In this document: one piece after another, positions 8,759 to 17,080 of the stretch
Layout: each line of letters opens with the position of its first letter
Numbering within the stretch: the stretch's first letter is position 1
Origin: Gemmatimonadota bacterium
GTDB lineage: Bacteria > Gemmatimonadota > Gemmatimonadetes > Longimicrobiales > Gaopeijiaceae
NCBI GenBank assembly: GCA_028874995.1
Contig: JAPPGM010000126.1
Span: 1 to 64,000 of the forward strand
Length of the DNA stretch: 64,000 nucleotides
Direction: 5' to 3'
Notes under the pieces: generated by a model
What the model was told of the DNA's origin: nothing
Database searches by the model: none
Seen by the model: only the letters and a program-made list of their open reading frames with translations
Translations under genes and position numbers: made by a program

Positions 8759-9697
8759 CTAGAAGTACTTCTGCAGGTCCATCCCTTCGTAGAGGTGCGC
8801 GACCTCGTCCGCGTACCCGTTCAGGAAATGCGTGTCGATGCGGCGGTAGCCGAAGAACTTGCTGCCGTCGATCCGCTTCTCGGTCGCCTGGCTCCAGCGC
8901 GGGTGGCTGACGTCGGGGTTCACGTTCGAGTAGAAGCCGTATTCGCCGGGGGTCTGGGTGGCCCAGGTGGTGGGGGGCTCATCCTCGGTGAAGGTCATGC
9001 GCACGATCGACTTGATGCTCTTGAAGCCGTACTTCCAGGGGACGATGACCCGGAGCGGGGCGCCGTTCTGGTTGGGGAGCTCCTTGCCGTACAGCCCGTT
9101 GACCAGCAGCGACAGGGGGTGCATCGCCTCGTCCAGGCGAAGTCCCTCGCGGTACGGCCAGCCGATGCGCGGCTTCCAGCGGCGTTCCGGCATCTGGTCC
9201 GGGTCCCACAGCGTCGCGAAGGCGACGTATTTGGCGCTCGAATCGGGTTCGGCGCGGTTGATCACGTCGGCCAGCGGGAAACCGCGCCACGGGATGACCA
9301 TCGACCAGGCCTCGACGCACCGGAACCGGTAGACCCGGTCCTCGATCGTGGACGGCTTGATGAAGTCCTCGAGCTGGTAGTCGCCGGGCTTCTTGCACAG
9401 ACCGTCGACCTTCACGGTCCAGGGTTTGGTGACGAGCGTGTGGGCGTTCCGGGACGGGTCCTTCTTGTCGAGCCCGAACTCGTAGAAATTGTTGTGGGTG
9501 GTGATCTCATCCCAGGTGTTGGGTTCGTCGTCCTGGTGGAGGGTGGAGAGGGGGGATGCGGCCGCGTCGCGCGACAGGAAGGCGGCGGCGCCGATTCCGG
9601 CCGAGGCTCCGAGGAACTTGCGGCGGTTGATGTATGCCGACTCCGGGGTGATCTCCGAAGAGGGGATATCGCTGTTCTTCCGGGTCCGGATGATCAT
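8759..9697 (-). CDS. msrP: MsrP, periplasmic protein-methionine-sulfoxide reductase catalytic subunit
   Basis: 312 residues. The N-terminus has a twin-arginine signal (NRRKFLGASAGIGAAAF, about 24-40), consistent with export of a folded molybdoprotein. The sulfite-oxidase-like fold is visible throughout: YRFRCVEAWSMVIPW supplies the molybdenum-ligand Cys127, and VPWKYGFKSIKSIVRM and the closing YEGMDLQKYF are typical of YedY/MsrP. It reduces methionine sulfoxide in exported proteins, using electrons from MsrQ encoded directly downstream. The ATG at 9697 has a strong AGAAGGAG five bases ahead. Confidence 0.95.
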   Translation of the reverse strand: MIIRTRKNSDIPSSEITPESAYINRRKFLGASAGIGAAAFLSRDAAASPLSTLHQDDEPNTWDEITTHNNFYEFGLDKKDPSRNAHTLVTKPWTVKVDGLCKKPGDYQLEDFIKPSTIEDRVYRFRCVEAWSMVIPWRGFPLADVINRAEPDSSAKYVAFATLWDPDQMPERRWKPRIGWPYREGLRLDEAMHPLSLLVNGLYGKELPNQNGAPLRVIVPWKYGFKSIKSIVRMTFTEDEPPTTWATQTPGEYGFYSNVNPDVSHPRWSQATEKRIDGSKFFGYRRIDTHFLNGYADEVAHLYEGMDLQKYF

Positions 9698-9868
9698 GGG
9701 GACTCCTTCTGGGCGGGCGTGGTCGGGTGCGGCGCGCGCACGCGGATGTGACGCCTGATCTTACACTCAGCGTGGATGATCGATCCGGGGTGCGGGGCGT
9801 GTCAAGGCGGGGGGTGAACGGTCCGTGGGCAAACCTCGCGCGCCGGGAGCAGGGCGCCCCCGGACCGG

Positions 9869-10561
9869 CTACGGGCGCCGGTAGACGAAGCGGGGCGTCT
9901 GATTCGGCCAGAAGGAGTATCCACCCCCGAGTTCTCGCGTAACCACCAGGGTGCCGTCCCCCGACAACTCGTAGGTATCGGACACCCAGGATTTGTCGTC
10001 GCCCACGGAGATCACCAACGAAAGTGACTCCCGTTCCCATCGGGACCAGGCCTTGACCGTAAAATCACCGAAGTCGTGATCCACCTCCGTCTTCCGTGGG
10101 TCCATCGGCACTTCGAGTGGCGTGCCGAGGCCGGAGGGCGATACGCGGATGACCGACTCGGTAAGCAGGAGCGTCAGTCGCGGAGGCCGCGACCAGGCCA
10201 CACTTCGGTGGGTGCGCGAAAGGGCCGAGTCCGCAACCGAACTCGACGACTCCGACCTGGCTTCTCCCGAGGATCTCGGTCTGTCCACGCAGATTCGACC
10301 CCGCGGGCATGGTGGCGGTCCCAGCGTGGGACCCCCGTGCCCGGCGCTTGATATGACGGATACGGGGGAGAACCCGAGGGGGCCGGCGAGCCCGGGTTCC
10401 GGATCGCTTGCGTCGGCATCCAGCATCCAGTCACCGTTGTACAGTTCGAAGAGGGCCTGGGCCTGGGGACCGCGCGGAGCCTGGTAGCGGGTGCAGGCCG
10501 CCGCCAGGAGGATGGCCGGGACGAGTGTTGTCAGGCGGGCGGGACCGTTCATCGGGAGCAT
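9869..10561 (-). CDS. Putative lipoprotein, unknown function
   Basis: 230 residues. MNGPARLTTLVPAILLAAAC is a lipoprotein signal with Cys near residue 22. The remainder has a DWMLDADAS segment, an Arg/Ser-rich middle and a beta-rich C-terminal half (TYELSGDGTLVVTRELGGGY). It resembles small secreted proteins with a lipocalin-like or intrabody beta fold, but I recognise no named family. ATG at 10561 and at 10552 are both possible starts; neither has a strong binding site. It lies upstream of msrP by about 170 bases and may be separately transcribed. Confidence 0.65.
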   Translation of the reverse strand: MLPMNGPARLTTLVPAILLAAACTRYQAPRGPQAQALFELYNGDWMLDADASDPEPGLAGPLGFSPVSVISSAGHGGPTLGPPPCPRGRICVDRPRSSGEARSESSSSVADSALSRTHRSVAWSRPPRLTLLLTESVIRVSPSGLGTPLEVPMDPRKTEVDHDFGDFTVKAWSRWERESLSLVISVGDDKSWVSDTYELSGDGTLVVTRELGGGYSFWPNQTPRFVYRRP

Positions 10562-10758
10562 GGGGATCGTCGTCGGCGGGCTGGGGGCGAACCGCGAAAC
10601 GCGGATGACGAAAACCTCGTCGTTGTAAGGTACCCGCGCGCGGGTTGCGCGGTTCCCTGGCGGGGCTTATCGCTACGGGGGCGTGGGGGGTTTTTCCACG
10701 GCTCCCAGGGGCCACCACCTTGCCACGTCGTCGTCCTCCATCACATGGGGTGCCACCG
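10562..10758. promoter_or_regulatory. Divergent intergenic region
   Basis: About 200 bases between the minus-strand lipoprotein and the plus-strand oxidoreductase operon; both promoters must lie here or nearby. It has a G-rich run followed by five T (about 10683-10695). No operator could be identified with confidence. Confidence 0.35.
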
Positions 10759-12372
10759 ATGTTACCCGCGCTGCCAACAGCCCGCCGTCTACCGTCGAAG
10801 CGGAAACCCGACGTGGTCGTGATCGGGAGCGGGGTTGGCGGGAGCATGGCCGCGCATGCTCTGATCGGCGCCGGGCTGGACGTGCAGATGATCGAGCGGG
10901 GAGTTCCCGTCAAGCGCGGCGAACAGAACTGGGCCCGCGACGCGGCGATCGAACTGAGCCCCTATTACAGCATGGAGAGCCACTACCGGCTGCGGGGCAC
11001 GAGCCGCGGCCGCAAGGGGAGCTACCAGTGCGTCGGCGGACCCTCCCTCTTCTACGGGGGGATCGCGTTGCGGCTGCGGTCGACGGACTTTGATCGAAGG
11101 CCGGAGATTGTGGGGGCGACCGGCGCCGCGTGGCCGATTTCCTACGAGGACCTGGCGCCGTACTACCGGGTGGCAGAGGGAATCCTCGGAGTCGCAGGCC
11201 GGAACGCCCACAACCCGGCCGACCCCGCCGAGGCAGCCGTGTACCCGTTCAGGTCTCCCCCGATGCAGGGCCCGGCGCGGGTGATCCGGGACGCGGCCGC
11301 GGGTCTGGGACTTCATCCGTCACACCTGCCCCTCGCGATCGACTTCGAGGGGACCGGCAGCGGAATGAAGCCGTGTCTGAAATGCGGCACCTGCGACGGG
11401 TATGTCTGCGCGGTGGGCGCGAAGCGGGAGCCGGCCACGGCCGTCCTGCCCGGGCTGGTCGGGCGGGGATTGACGCTTGTACCGAATACCGTCGCGGTTC
11501 GCATCCTTTGGCGTGGGCGGCGGATCGCCGGTGTGGTCGGGATCGACCGGAAGAGCGGCCGTCGCACCGTCTTCACCGGGAGATGCTACATTCTGGCCGG
11601 TGGGGCGCTGGGGTCGGCGCACCTGGCGCTGGCTTCCGGGCTGGCGAGCGCTTCGCCCGCGGGCGGATGGGTGGGGCGGTGCCTGATGCGGCACTGCAAC
11701 ATGATCGCGTACGGCATCTTCCGCGGGCCTCTGGACGGTTGTGAAGCGTTTCACAAGCAGATCGGGATCTTCGACCACTACGGGCTGAGAGAGGACGAGC
11801 CGAAGTTCGGCATCATCCAGTCCATCCATGCGCCTCCCCCCGGAGTGATCGCCGACAGGCTGCCCGGATTCATGTCGAACGTGCTCGATCCGTGGATTCC
11901 ATGGTGCACGGGCCTTCTGGCGATCGCCGAGGACGAGCCCCGGCGCGAGAACCGGGTGGAGGTGAGCCGTATCCGCAGCGACCGCTACGGGATCCCGCGG
12001 GCGACCATCACGCATCGCTACACGCGTCGCGACCTGGCCGCGCGAAGGCACCTCGCCGGCGTGGCAAGGGCGGTGCTGCGGGCAGCCGGGGCCCGGGTGA
12101 TTCCGACCCTGGCGATCCACACCTTCTCGCACGCGGTGGGAACGCTCCGCATGGGCCCGGATCCGCGGATGGCCCCGCTGGACAGGTGGTGCCGCTTCCG
12201 TGGAACGGACAATCTCTGGGTGACGGACGGCAGCTTCATGCCCCGTTCGGCGGCGGTCAACCCGAGTCTGACGATCGCGGCCAACGCGTTGCGGGTGGCG
12301 GAGCGGATCGCCGGGGTGCGGAGGGCGAGCCGGATCGCGCGTCAGGCCCGGCTCGTGGGGAGCCTGGCGTGA
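10759..12372 (+). CDS. GMC-family FAD-dependent oxidoreductase
   Basis: 537 residues from ATG 10759, chosen because the family N-terminus (DVVVIGSGVGGSMAAHALI, FAD-binding GxGxxG) begins just 17 residues later. Other family signs: GGPSLFYGGIALRL, a Cys-rich stretch CLKCGTCDGYVCAVGAKRE around residue 215 as in bacterial GMC enzymes of the cholesterol-oxidase/glucose-dehydrogenase type, an ILAGGALGSAHLAL segment, and the C-terminal active-site region IHTFSHAVGTLRMG with NLWVTDGSFMPRSAAVNPSL. The enzyme oxidises an alcohol group, probably on a sugar, polyol or sterol; the substrate is not readable from sequence. Its TGA overlaps the GTG of the next gene, so it is coupled to the Gfo/Idh/MocA enzyme, which suggests successive oxidation of one polyol-like substrate. 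Confidence 0.88.
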   Translation: MLPALPTARRLPSKRKPDVVVIGSGVGGSMAAHALIGAGLDVQMIERGVPVKRGEQNWARDAAIELSPYYSMESHYRLRGTSRGRKGSYQCVGGPSLFYGGIALRLRSTDFDRRPEIVGATGAAWPISYEDLAPYYRVAEGILGVAGRNAHNPADPAEAAVYPFRSPPMQGPARVIRDAAAGLGLHPSHLPLAIDFEGTGSGMKPCLKCGTCDGYVCAVGAKREPATAVLPGLVGRGLTLVPNTVAVRILWRGRRIAGVVGIDRKSGRRTVFTGRCYILAGGALGSAHLALASGLASASPAGGWVGRCLMRHCNMIAYGIFRGPLDGCEAFHKQIGIFDHYGLREDEPKFGIIQSIHAPPPGVIADRLPGFMSNVLDPWIPWCTGLLAIAEDEPRRENRVEVSRIRSDRYGIPRATITHRYTRRDLAARRHLAGVARAVLRAAGARVIPTLAIHTFSHAVGTLRMGPDPRMAPLDRWCRFRGTDNLWVTDGSFMPRSAAVNPSLTIAANALRVAERIAGVRRASRIARQARLVGSLA

Positions 12373-13340
12373 CGGCTGGACGGGCCGCGCTTCGTATCCT
12401 CATCGTCGGTTCGGGATGGGCGGCGAGGTGGCACGCTCGTCTCCTGGCGAAGCACCACCGCGACGTGTCGCTCATGTTCTGGGGACGGTCGGCGGCACCG
12501 GTGCGCGGGCTTGTGGCGAAATACGGCGGGGAGAGGGTTTCGGGCGACTGGAAGGAGACCGTGCTTGACGAGCGGGTCGACGCCGTCTTCATCACGACGC
12601 CGCCGCACACGCACTGCGAGATCGCGGTCGCGGCGCTGGATGCGGGCAGCCACGTGATCGTGGAGAAGCCCGCCTTCATCGAAAGCGGCGAGTTCGATGC
12701 GGTGGAGGCAGCGGCCGCGCGCCACGGCCGCCAGGTGCTGGTGGCCGAGAACTACCTGTACAAGCCCCTGCTGCGGGCGATTCGCGCCCACATCCGTTCC
12801 GGCGTGCTCGGACAGGTACGCTTCGTCGCGATCGACGCGGTCAAGCACCAGTCCGCCGAGGGCTGGCGAGCCGATCCTGCCCGGGCGGGCGGCGGCGCGC
12901 TCATGGAGAGCGGCATCCACTGGGTCGCCTTCATGGACGCGCTCGGGCTGTCGGTTCGCCGTGCCGAGGCTTTCTTCCCGGACGCGCCGGGGGGATTTGA
13001 ACGAAGCGTGACGTTGGTGGTGGAGTACGAGGAGGGTGCGATCGGCGTCCTGAATCACTCGTGGGAGGTCCCGGGGCTGCTCCGCGGATTGCGCCTCTCA
13101 CGGATCTACGGGACCCGCAGTTCGCTCCTCTTCGAGTCCAACGGGGTTTTCCTGCTGCGCGGTCATCGCCGGCTCTCGTTCCCCGGGCTCTCGGATATGT
13201 TGGGGTACCGGGCCATGCTCGCCGACTTCGTCAGGGTGCTGAAGACGGGAGCGGAGCCCCAATACACGATCGCCGATGCGCGCAGGTGCATCGAGTTGAT
13301 TCGGCACACGTACGGCACCGACAAGGAGCAGAGCCGGTGA
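12369..13340 (+). CDS. Gfo/Idh/MocA family NAD(P)-dependent oxidoreductase
   Basis: 323 residues. The Rossmann fold starts at once (LRILIVGSGWAARWHARLL), followed by VDAVFITTPPHTHCEIA and the family hallmark HVIVEKPAF with the conserved EKP. The C-terminal domain has AENYLYKPLLRAIR and ESGIHWVAFMDALG, where His is the likely catalytic or substrate contact. Members oxidise or epimerise sugars and cyclitols with a nicotinamide cofactor. The GTG start at 12369 overlaps the preceding TGA (GTGA); the stop codon overlaps the next gene in the same way. The tight packing suggests three proteins made in fixed proportion. Confidence 0.9.
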   Translation: MTAGRAALRILIVGSGWAARWHARLLAKHHRDVSLMFWGRSAAPVRGLVAKYGGERVSGDWKETVLDERVDAVFITTPPHTHCEIAVAALDAGSHVIVEKPAFIESGEFDAVEAAAARHGRQVLVAENYLYKPLLRAIRAHIRSGVLGQVRFVAIDAVKHQSAEGWRADPARAGGGALMESGIHWVAFMDALGLSVRRAEAFFPDAPGGFERSVTLVVEYEEGAIGVLNHSWEVPGLLRGLRLSRIYGTRSSLLFESNGVFLLRGHRRLSFPGLSDMLGYRAMLADFVRVLKTGAEPQYTIADARRCIELIRHTYGTDKEQSR

Positions 13341-14137
13341 ATCTCGTCTGCGAACTGCTGGTGGGGGCGGCTGCCGGGGCCCACACCTCGACATGGGGCA
13401 TGTACAAGGATGCGATCCACGAAGGGTTCACCGTCCCCCGCTACCTGCGCAGCACGATCATCAGCCTGGTGTGGGCACCGATCCTGGCGCGCCTGGCGGA
13501 ACTCGACGCAACCACGGCCGCGGGAATCGTGATCCTCTTCGGGCTGACCTACGCGGTGGAGCGGGCCACGACCGAGTTCTGGAAGACCTTCATCCGCGAC
13601 GAGGACCAGTCGAAGTATTTCATCCCGATGCAGTTCCACGTCTTCGGCCACGTTCCCCGGGGTCGCGTCACGCGGCTGCTCGTGGGGTTGGGGTACGTGG
13701 GTGTGGGGGTGCTGCTGGTGTGGCTGGTGATGAGGGTGCAACCGGCCGCGGGGACCGAGGGTCCGCTCTGGCAGATCCTGCTGGTCGCCAGCGCCGGGGG
13801 CTGGTATTCGGCGTGCGCGGGCGCCTTCAAGGACGCGCCGATCGAGGGGTTCGAGTGGCTGAAGTTCTTCCGCAGCCCCCTGTGGGCGGCGTTCTACGGC
13901 TTCCTGGTGTCGCAATTCACCACCAGCTACGTGCTGATCGCGCTCGCGGCAACCGGCTACACGATCGCCACCCTCGAGACGTACAAGACGTTCTTCTTCC
14001 CGTCGAAACCGCGCGGGAAGTTCGCCGGGAAGCCGATCACCCATCCGGAGATGCTGAAAACCAGGCAGAAGTTTGTGCCGCTCTACGTGGCGATCTGGGT
14101 GGGGGTGGCGGTGGTGTTCGTTTTGGGGTTGGCTTAA
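13337..14137 (+). CDS. Polytopic membrane protein with a duplicated module, unknown function
   Basis: 266 residues with about five to six membrane helices. A short module occurs twice: GMYKDAIHEGFTVPRYLRST near residue 20 and GAFKDAPIEGFEWLKFFRSP near residue 165, each before a hydrophobic helix, so the protein probably arose by internal duplication with the two halves facing each other. Conserved charged residues (K-D, E-G-F, R-S) in both halves look functional. A cytoplasmic loop near 230-245 is basic (KPRGKFAGKP). The GTG at 13337 overlaps the upstream TGA. I do not recognise the family; the partnership with two oxidoreductases makes a role in membrane association or in transport of their substrate or product plausible. 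Confidence 0.75.
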   Translation: MNLVCELLVGAAAGAHTSTWGMYKDAIHEGFTVPRYLRSTIISLVWAPILARLAELDATTAAGIVILFGLTYAVERATTEFWKTFIRDEDQSKYFIPMQFHVFGHVPRGRVTRLLVGLGYVGVGVLLVWLVMRVQPAAGTEGPLWQILLVASAGGWYSACAGAFKDAPIEGFEWLKFFRSPLWAAFYGFLVSQFTTSYVLIALAATGYTIATLETYKTFFFPSKPRGKFAGKPITHPEMLKTRQKFVPLYVAIWVGVAVVFVLGLA

Positions 14138-14150
14138 GAGAGGCCAGGAC

Positions 14151-15080
14151 ATGAGGACGAGTCGAACAGGAGACCGAATCGTGAAAAGATCTTCGACGCC
14201 AGACGTGGTATCGGGTGCTGCCGCAGCGTTGGTCGTTTCGTTGCAAGGCTGCACCGCGCCAGCCCCGGAAGCTCCGGCGGACTCCGGCGAGGGACCCTAT
14301 CACATCCTCGTCACCAATGACGACGGAATCCGGTCTCCCGGCATCCAGCAGCTCGCCGACGCGCTGCGCGAGGTCGGCGAGGTCACCGTCCTGGCGCCTT
14401 GCGGGCAGCGCAGCGGGAGCAGCATTTCGGTCCAGCTGGGCCAGGGGAAGCGCCTCAGATCGATCGCGGACGAGGACCGCGACCATGGGCACTGCGTGGA
14501 TGGCACGCCCGCCGATGCGGTGATGCTCGCGATGGAGGCCATGGTCCCGGAAGGCGGCTTCGACCTGGTGGTCAGCGGGATCAACGCTGGGGCGAACGTG
14601 GGGGACCTCGGGCACATGTCGGGAACGGTCGGAGCGGCCATGGCGGGGGCGTACTACGGCGTGCCCTCGGTGGCGGCGTCCCTGGGCGGCCAGGAGATGG
14701 ACTTCGCGTACGCGGCGGCCTTCATGGCCCGCTTCGTCGAGGTGCTGAGGGCGCGGCCGCCGCTGAGCGGGGCCGTGTTGTCGGTGAACTTCCCCGCGGC
14801 CACGGAGGAAGGAACGGCGGGAGTGGCCATCGGAAGGATGGGCGGGAGCTACATCCGCTTCGGCTACGAGGAGGTCGAGCCGGAGGACGATGTGCGGGTG
14901 TTCCGGCCCCGGTACGATCCGGCGGAGACGCACCCGCCGGGGAGCGACACGGAGGCCTTCATGGCGGGCATGATCACGATCGCGCCGCTTCGCTTCGACT
15001 GGACCGACGAGGTGTTGCTGCGGGAGTTGGCCGGATGGGAGCTGGACCACCGGGTGGGAGGGGTGGTGGGGGGGAGGTAG
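14151..15080 (+). CDS. surE: SurE-family 5'/3'-nucleotidase with lipoprotein-like N-terminus
   Basis: 309 residues from ATG 14151, or 299 from the GTG at 14181, which has a better-placed AGGAGA. The SurE core is complete: HILVTNDDGIRSPGI (metal-binding Asp-Asp), LAPCGQRSGSSIS, CVDGTPADAVML and VVSGINAGANVGDLGHMSGT, all metal- or phosphate-binding elements. SurE normally is a cytoplasmic nucleoside monophosphate phosphatase. Here a hydrophobic segment (SGAAAALVVSLQGC) ends in a lipobox-like LQGC and a Pro/Ala linker before the core, suggesting export and lipid anchoring, perhaps for releasing phosphate from nucleotides outside the cytoplasm. It follows the membrane protein by 13 bases and may be part of that operon. 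Confidence 0.88.
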   Translation: MRTSRTGDRIVKRSSTPDVVSGAAAALVVSLQGCTAPAPEAPADSGEGPYHILVTNDDGIRSPGIQQLADALREVGEVTVLAPCGQRSGSSISVQLGQGKRLRSIADEDRDHGHCVDGTPADAVMLAMEAMVPEGGFDLVVSGINAGANVGDLGHMSGTVGAAMAGAYYGVPSVAASLGGQEMDFAYAAAFMARFVEVLRARPPLSGAVLSVNFPAATEEGTAGVAIGRMGGSYIRFGYEEVEPEDDVRVFRPRYDPAETHPPGSDTEAFMAGMITIAPLRFDWTDEVLLRELAGWELDHRVGGVVGGR

Positions 15081-15130
15081 TTGCGGGGTGGTGCCGTCGG
15101 TGATTCACCGTCCTTCGGGCAGGGTGGAGT

Positions 15131-15847
15131 TTACATCCCTTCCCCCCACACCCCCCTGAACCCCGCCGCCATCCGCGGTCCCGCCCCCTCGTCCTCGTGC
15201 TTGAAGAAGACGAAGACATCGCTCCACTCGGGACGCGCCAGCGCCGCCGCCCACGCTTCCAGTTCGCCCTCGTCATACCCCGGCCGCCTGAGCCGCGCGT
15301 ACCCGAACGACGCCGTCTCCACGACCGGGGCCTCGTCTTCGCCGGTGTCGGCGGTGACGAGCGCCGCGCTGTGATCGGCCAGCGCCCGGTAAACGTCGTC
15401 GCTGAACCAGCTCTCGTGACGGAACTCGAAGGCGGCGCGAACCACGTCGGGGACGATCGCGAGGAAGTCGCGCAGCCGGGGCACGTCGGCGCGCAGGTAC
15501 GGGGGCAGCTGGAAGAGGATCGGCCCGAGCCGGTCGCCCAGCGCCCCCACCGCGGTCCGCACCAGGTAGTCGAGCGGATCGCCGGCGTCCTTGAGGCGCT
15601 TCATGTGGGTGATGCGCCTGCTTGCCTTGAGCACGAACGCGAAGTCCTCCGGCACCTGCGAGGCCCATCTCTCGAGCATCTCCGCCCGGGGCAGCCGGTA
15701 GAAGGTGTTGTTGATCTCGACGCTGGAGAGGCGCCGCGAGTAGTACTCGAGCATCCGGTTGGCGGGAAGCTTGTCAGGGTAGAAGCTCCCCTTCCACTCC
15801 TTGTAGGAGAAGCCGCTGGTTCCGGTCCAGAGCCTGGGTGCACTCAT
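15131..15847 (-). CDS. DUF72 (YecE-like) TIM-barrel protein
   Basis: 238 residues. Family signatures are present from end to end: LWTGTSGFSYKEWKGSFYPD, EINNTFYRLP, FAFVLKASRRITHMKRL, GPILFQLPPYLRAD, FEFRHESWF, and near the C-terminus YARLRRPGYDEGELEAWA with DVFVFFKHEDEG. DUF72 proteins are widespread with no settled activity; a divalent-metal TIM barrel is predicted. The ATG at 15847 is preceded by AGGAAA at close spacing. It converges on surE and stands alone. Confidence 0.9.
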   Translation of the reverse strand: MSAPRLWTGTSGFSYKEWKGSFYPDKLPANRMLEYYSRRLSSVEINNTFYRLPRAEMLERWASQVPEDFAFVLKASRRITHMKRLKDAGDPLDYLVRTAVGALGDRLGPILFQLPPYLRADVPRLRDFLAIVPDVVRAAFEFRHESWFSDDVYRALADHSAALVTADTGEDEAPVVETASFGYARLRRPGYDEGELEAWAAALARPEWSDVFVFFKHEDEGAGPRMAAGFRGVWGEGM

Positions 15848-15975
15848 TTTCCTGACTCTTCGTGGTGGAGGGTGGATCGTGCAGGCGAGTGGCGACCGTT
15901 CATGATGTGCCCGAGGAGACCGGTTCGCCATTGCCGGGAGTCGGCCGCGGCGAGTCGGACTCGAAATCGGCGTGG

Positions 15976-16915
15976 CGGGCGCAGCCCGTCATCATCGACG
16001 AAATCCAGAAAGTCCCCGGCTTGCTCGACGAAGTACACCGTCTGATCGAATCCAGAGGCATCTCCTTCATCTTGTGCGGATCGAGTGCCCGGAAGATCCG
16101 CCGGGCCGGAGTGAACCTCCTGGGGGGACGGGCCTGGAGATTCGAGATGTTTCCGCTGACATGGGCGGAAGTTCCCGGCTTCGACCTTTTGCGGGCGATG
16201 AACGACGGGCTGCTGCCGGGCATCTACGGCAAGCCGCACGCACGGCGCTCCCTGGCCGCGTACGTTCGGGATTACCTCGCCCACGAGATCGGCCAGCGAG
16301 GCCCTCACCCGAAACACCGCCGCCTTCGTGCGATTCTTCGAGGCGCTCAGATTCTGTCACGGCGAGCTCCTGAACTACGCCTCCATCGCCCGCGACTGCG
16401 GTGTGAGCGCCAAGACGGTGCGGACATACTTCGAGATCCTGCAGGACACGTTGGTAGGTTACCTGATCCAACCGTTCCATCGACGTGCGGGACGCCAGAG
16501 CATCACGTCGGCCCCGAAGTTCTACCTCTTCGATGTCGGGGTGGCCGGGCAGGTGTGCGGTCGAAGGCTCACCGACGCGGCCGGAGCGGAGTTCGGGCGG
16601 GCCTTCGAGCAGTTCATTCTGCTGGAGATCATCGCCTTCCGGAGCTACCGGGAGGGGGACTTTCCCATCGGGTTCTGGAGGACCAAGACGGGGCTTGAAG
16701 TCGACTTCGTCCTGGGGCATGGGGAAGTGGCGGTTGAAGTCAAGAGCCGGATGCGGGCCCGGGCACTCAGGGCGATGCGGGGGTTCCGCGATGAATTCCG
16801 GCCCCGCAGGGCCATCATCGTGACCGCGGAGAACGACCGTCGCCATGTTGACGGCATCGACGTCATTCCGTATGGGCAGTTCCTGGAGGAGTTGCACGCC
16901 GGGGAAATCGTGTAG
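15976..16915 (+). pseudogene. Decayed DUF4143 (AAA-14 type) ATPase
   Basis: The N-terminal third, including the P-loop, is missing. Homology starts near 15988 with VIIDEIQKVPGLLDEVHRLI (Walker B), LCGSSARKIRRAGVNLLGGR and FEMFPLTWAEVPGFDLL, up to YVRDYLAHEI. A frameshift near 16290 moves to the next frame, which continues EALTRNTAAFVRFFEALRF, ARDCGVSAKTVRTYFEIL (winged helix) and KTGLEVDFVLGHGEVAVEVK, the nuclease-like DUF4143 end. Intact proteins of this type have about 380-400 residues and often behave like toxin, mobile or defence-associated ATPases. A remnant; the second part could still be translated from 16328 but would lack the ATPase. Confidence 0.8.
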
Positions 16916-17080
16916 CGGTCGCTCCAGGTCCCACGAGACCGTAACATTGTCCCCATGTGCACGCTGACGAGCAGTCCATTGTCGACCGCCCGCGAGAGGC
17001 GAGAGCGGCGAGACGCCCAACCGGCCATCAGTGCGTGGATAGGGCCTTGTGAGCACCGACAGCGGCGAGGCCCCGGACCG

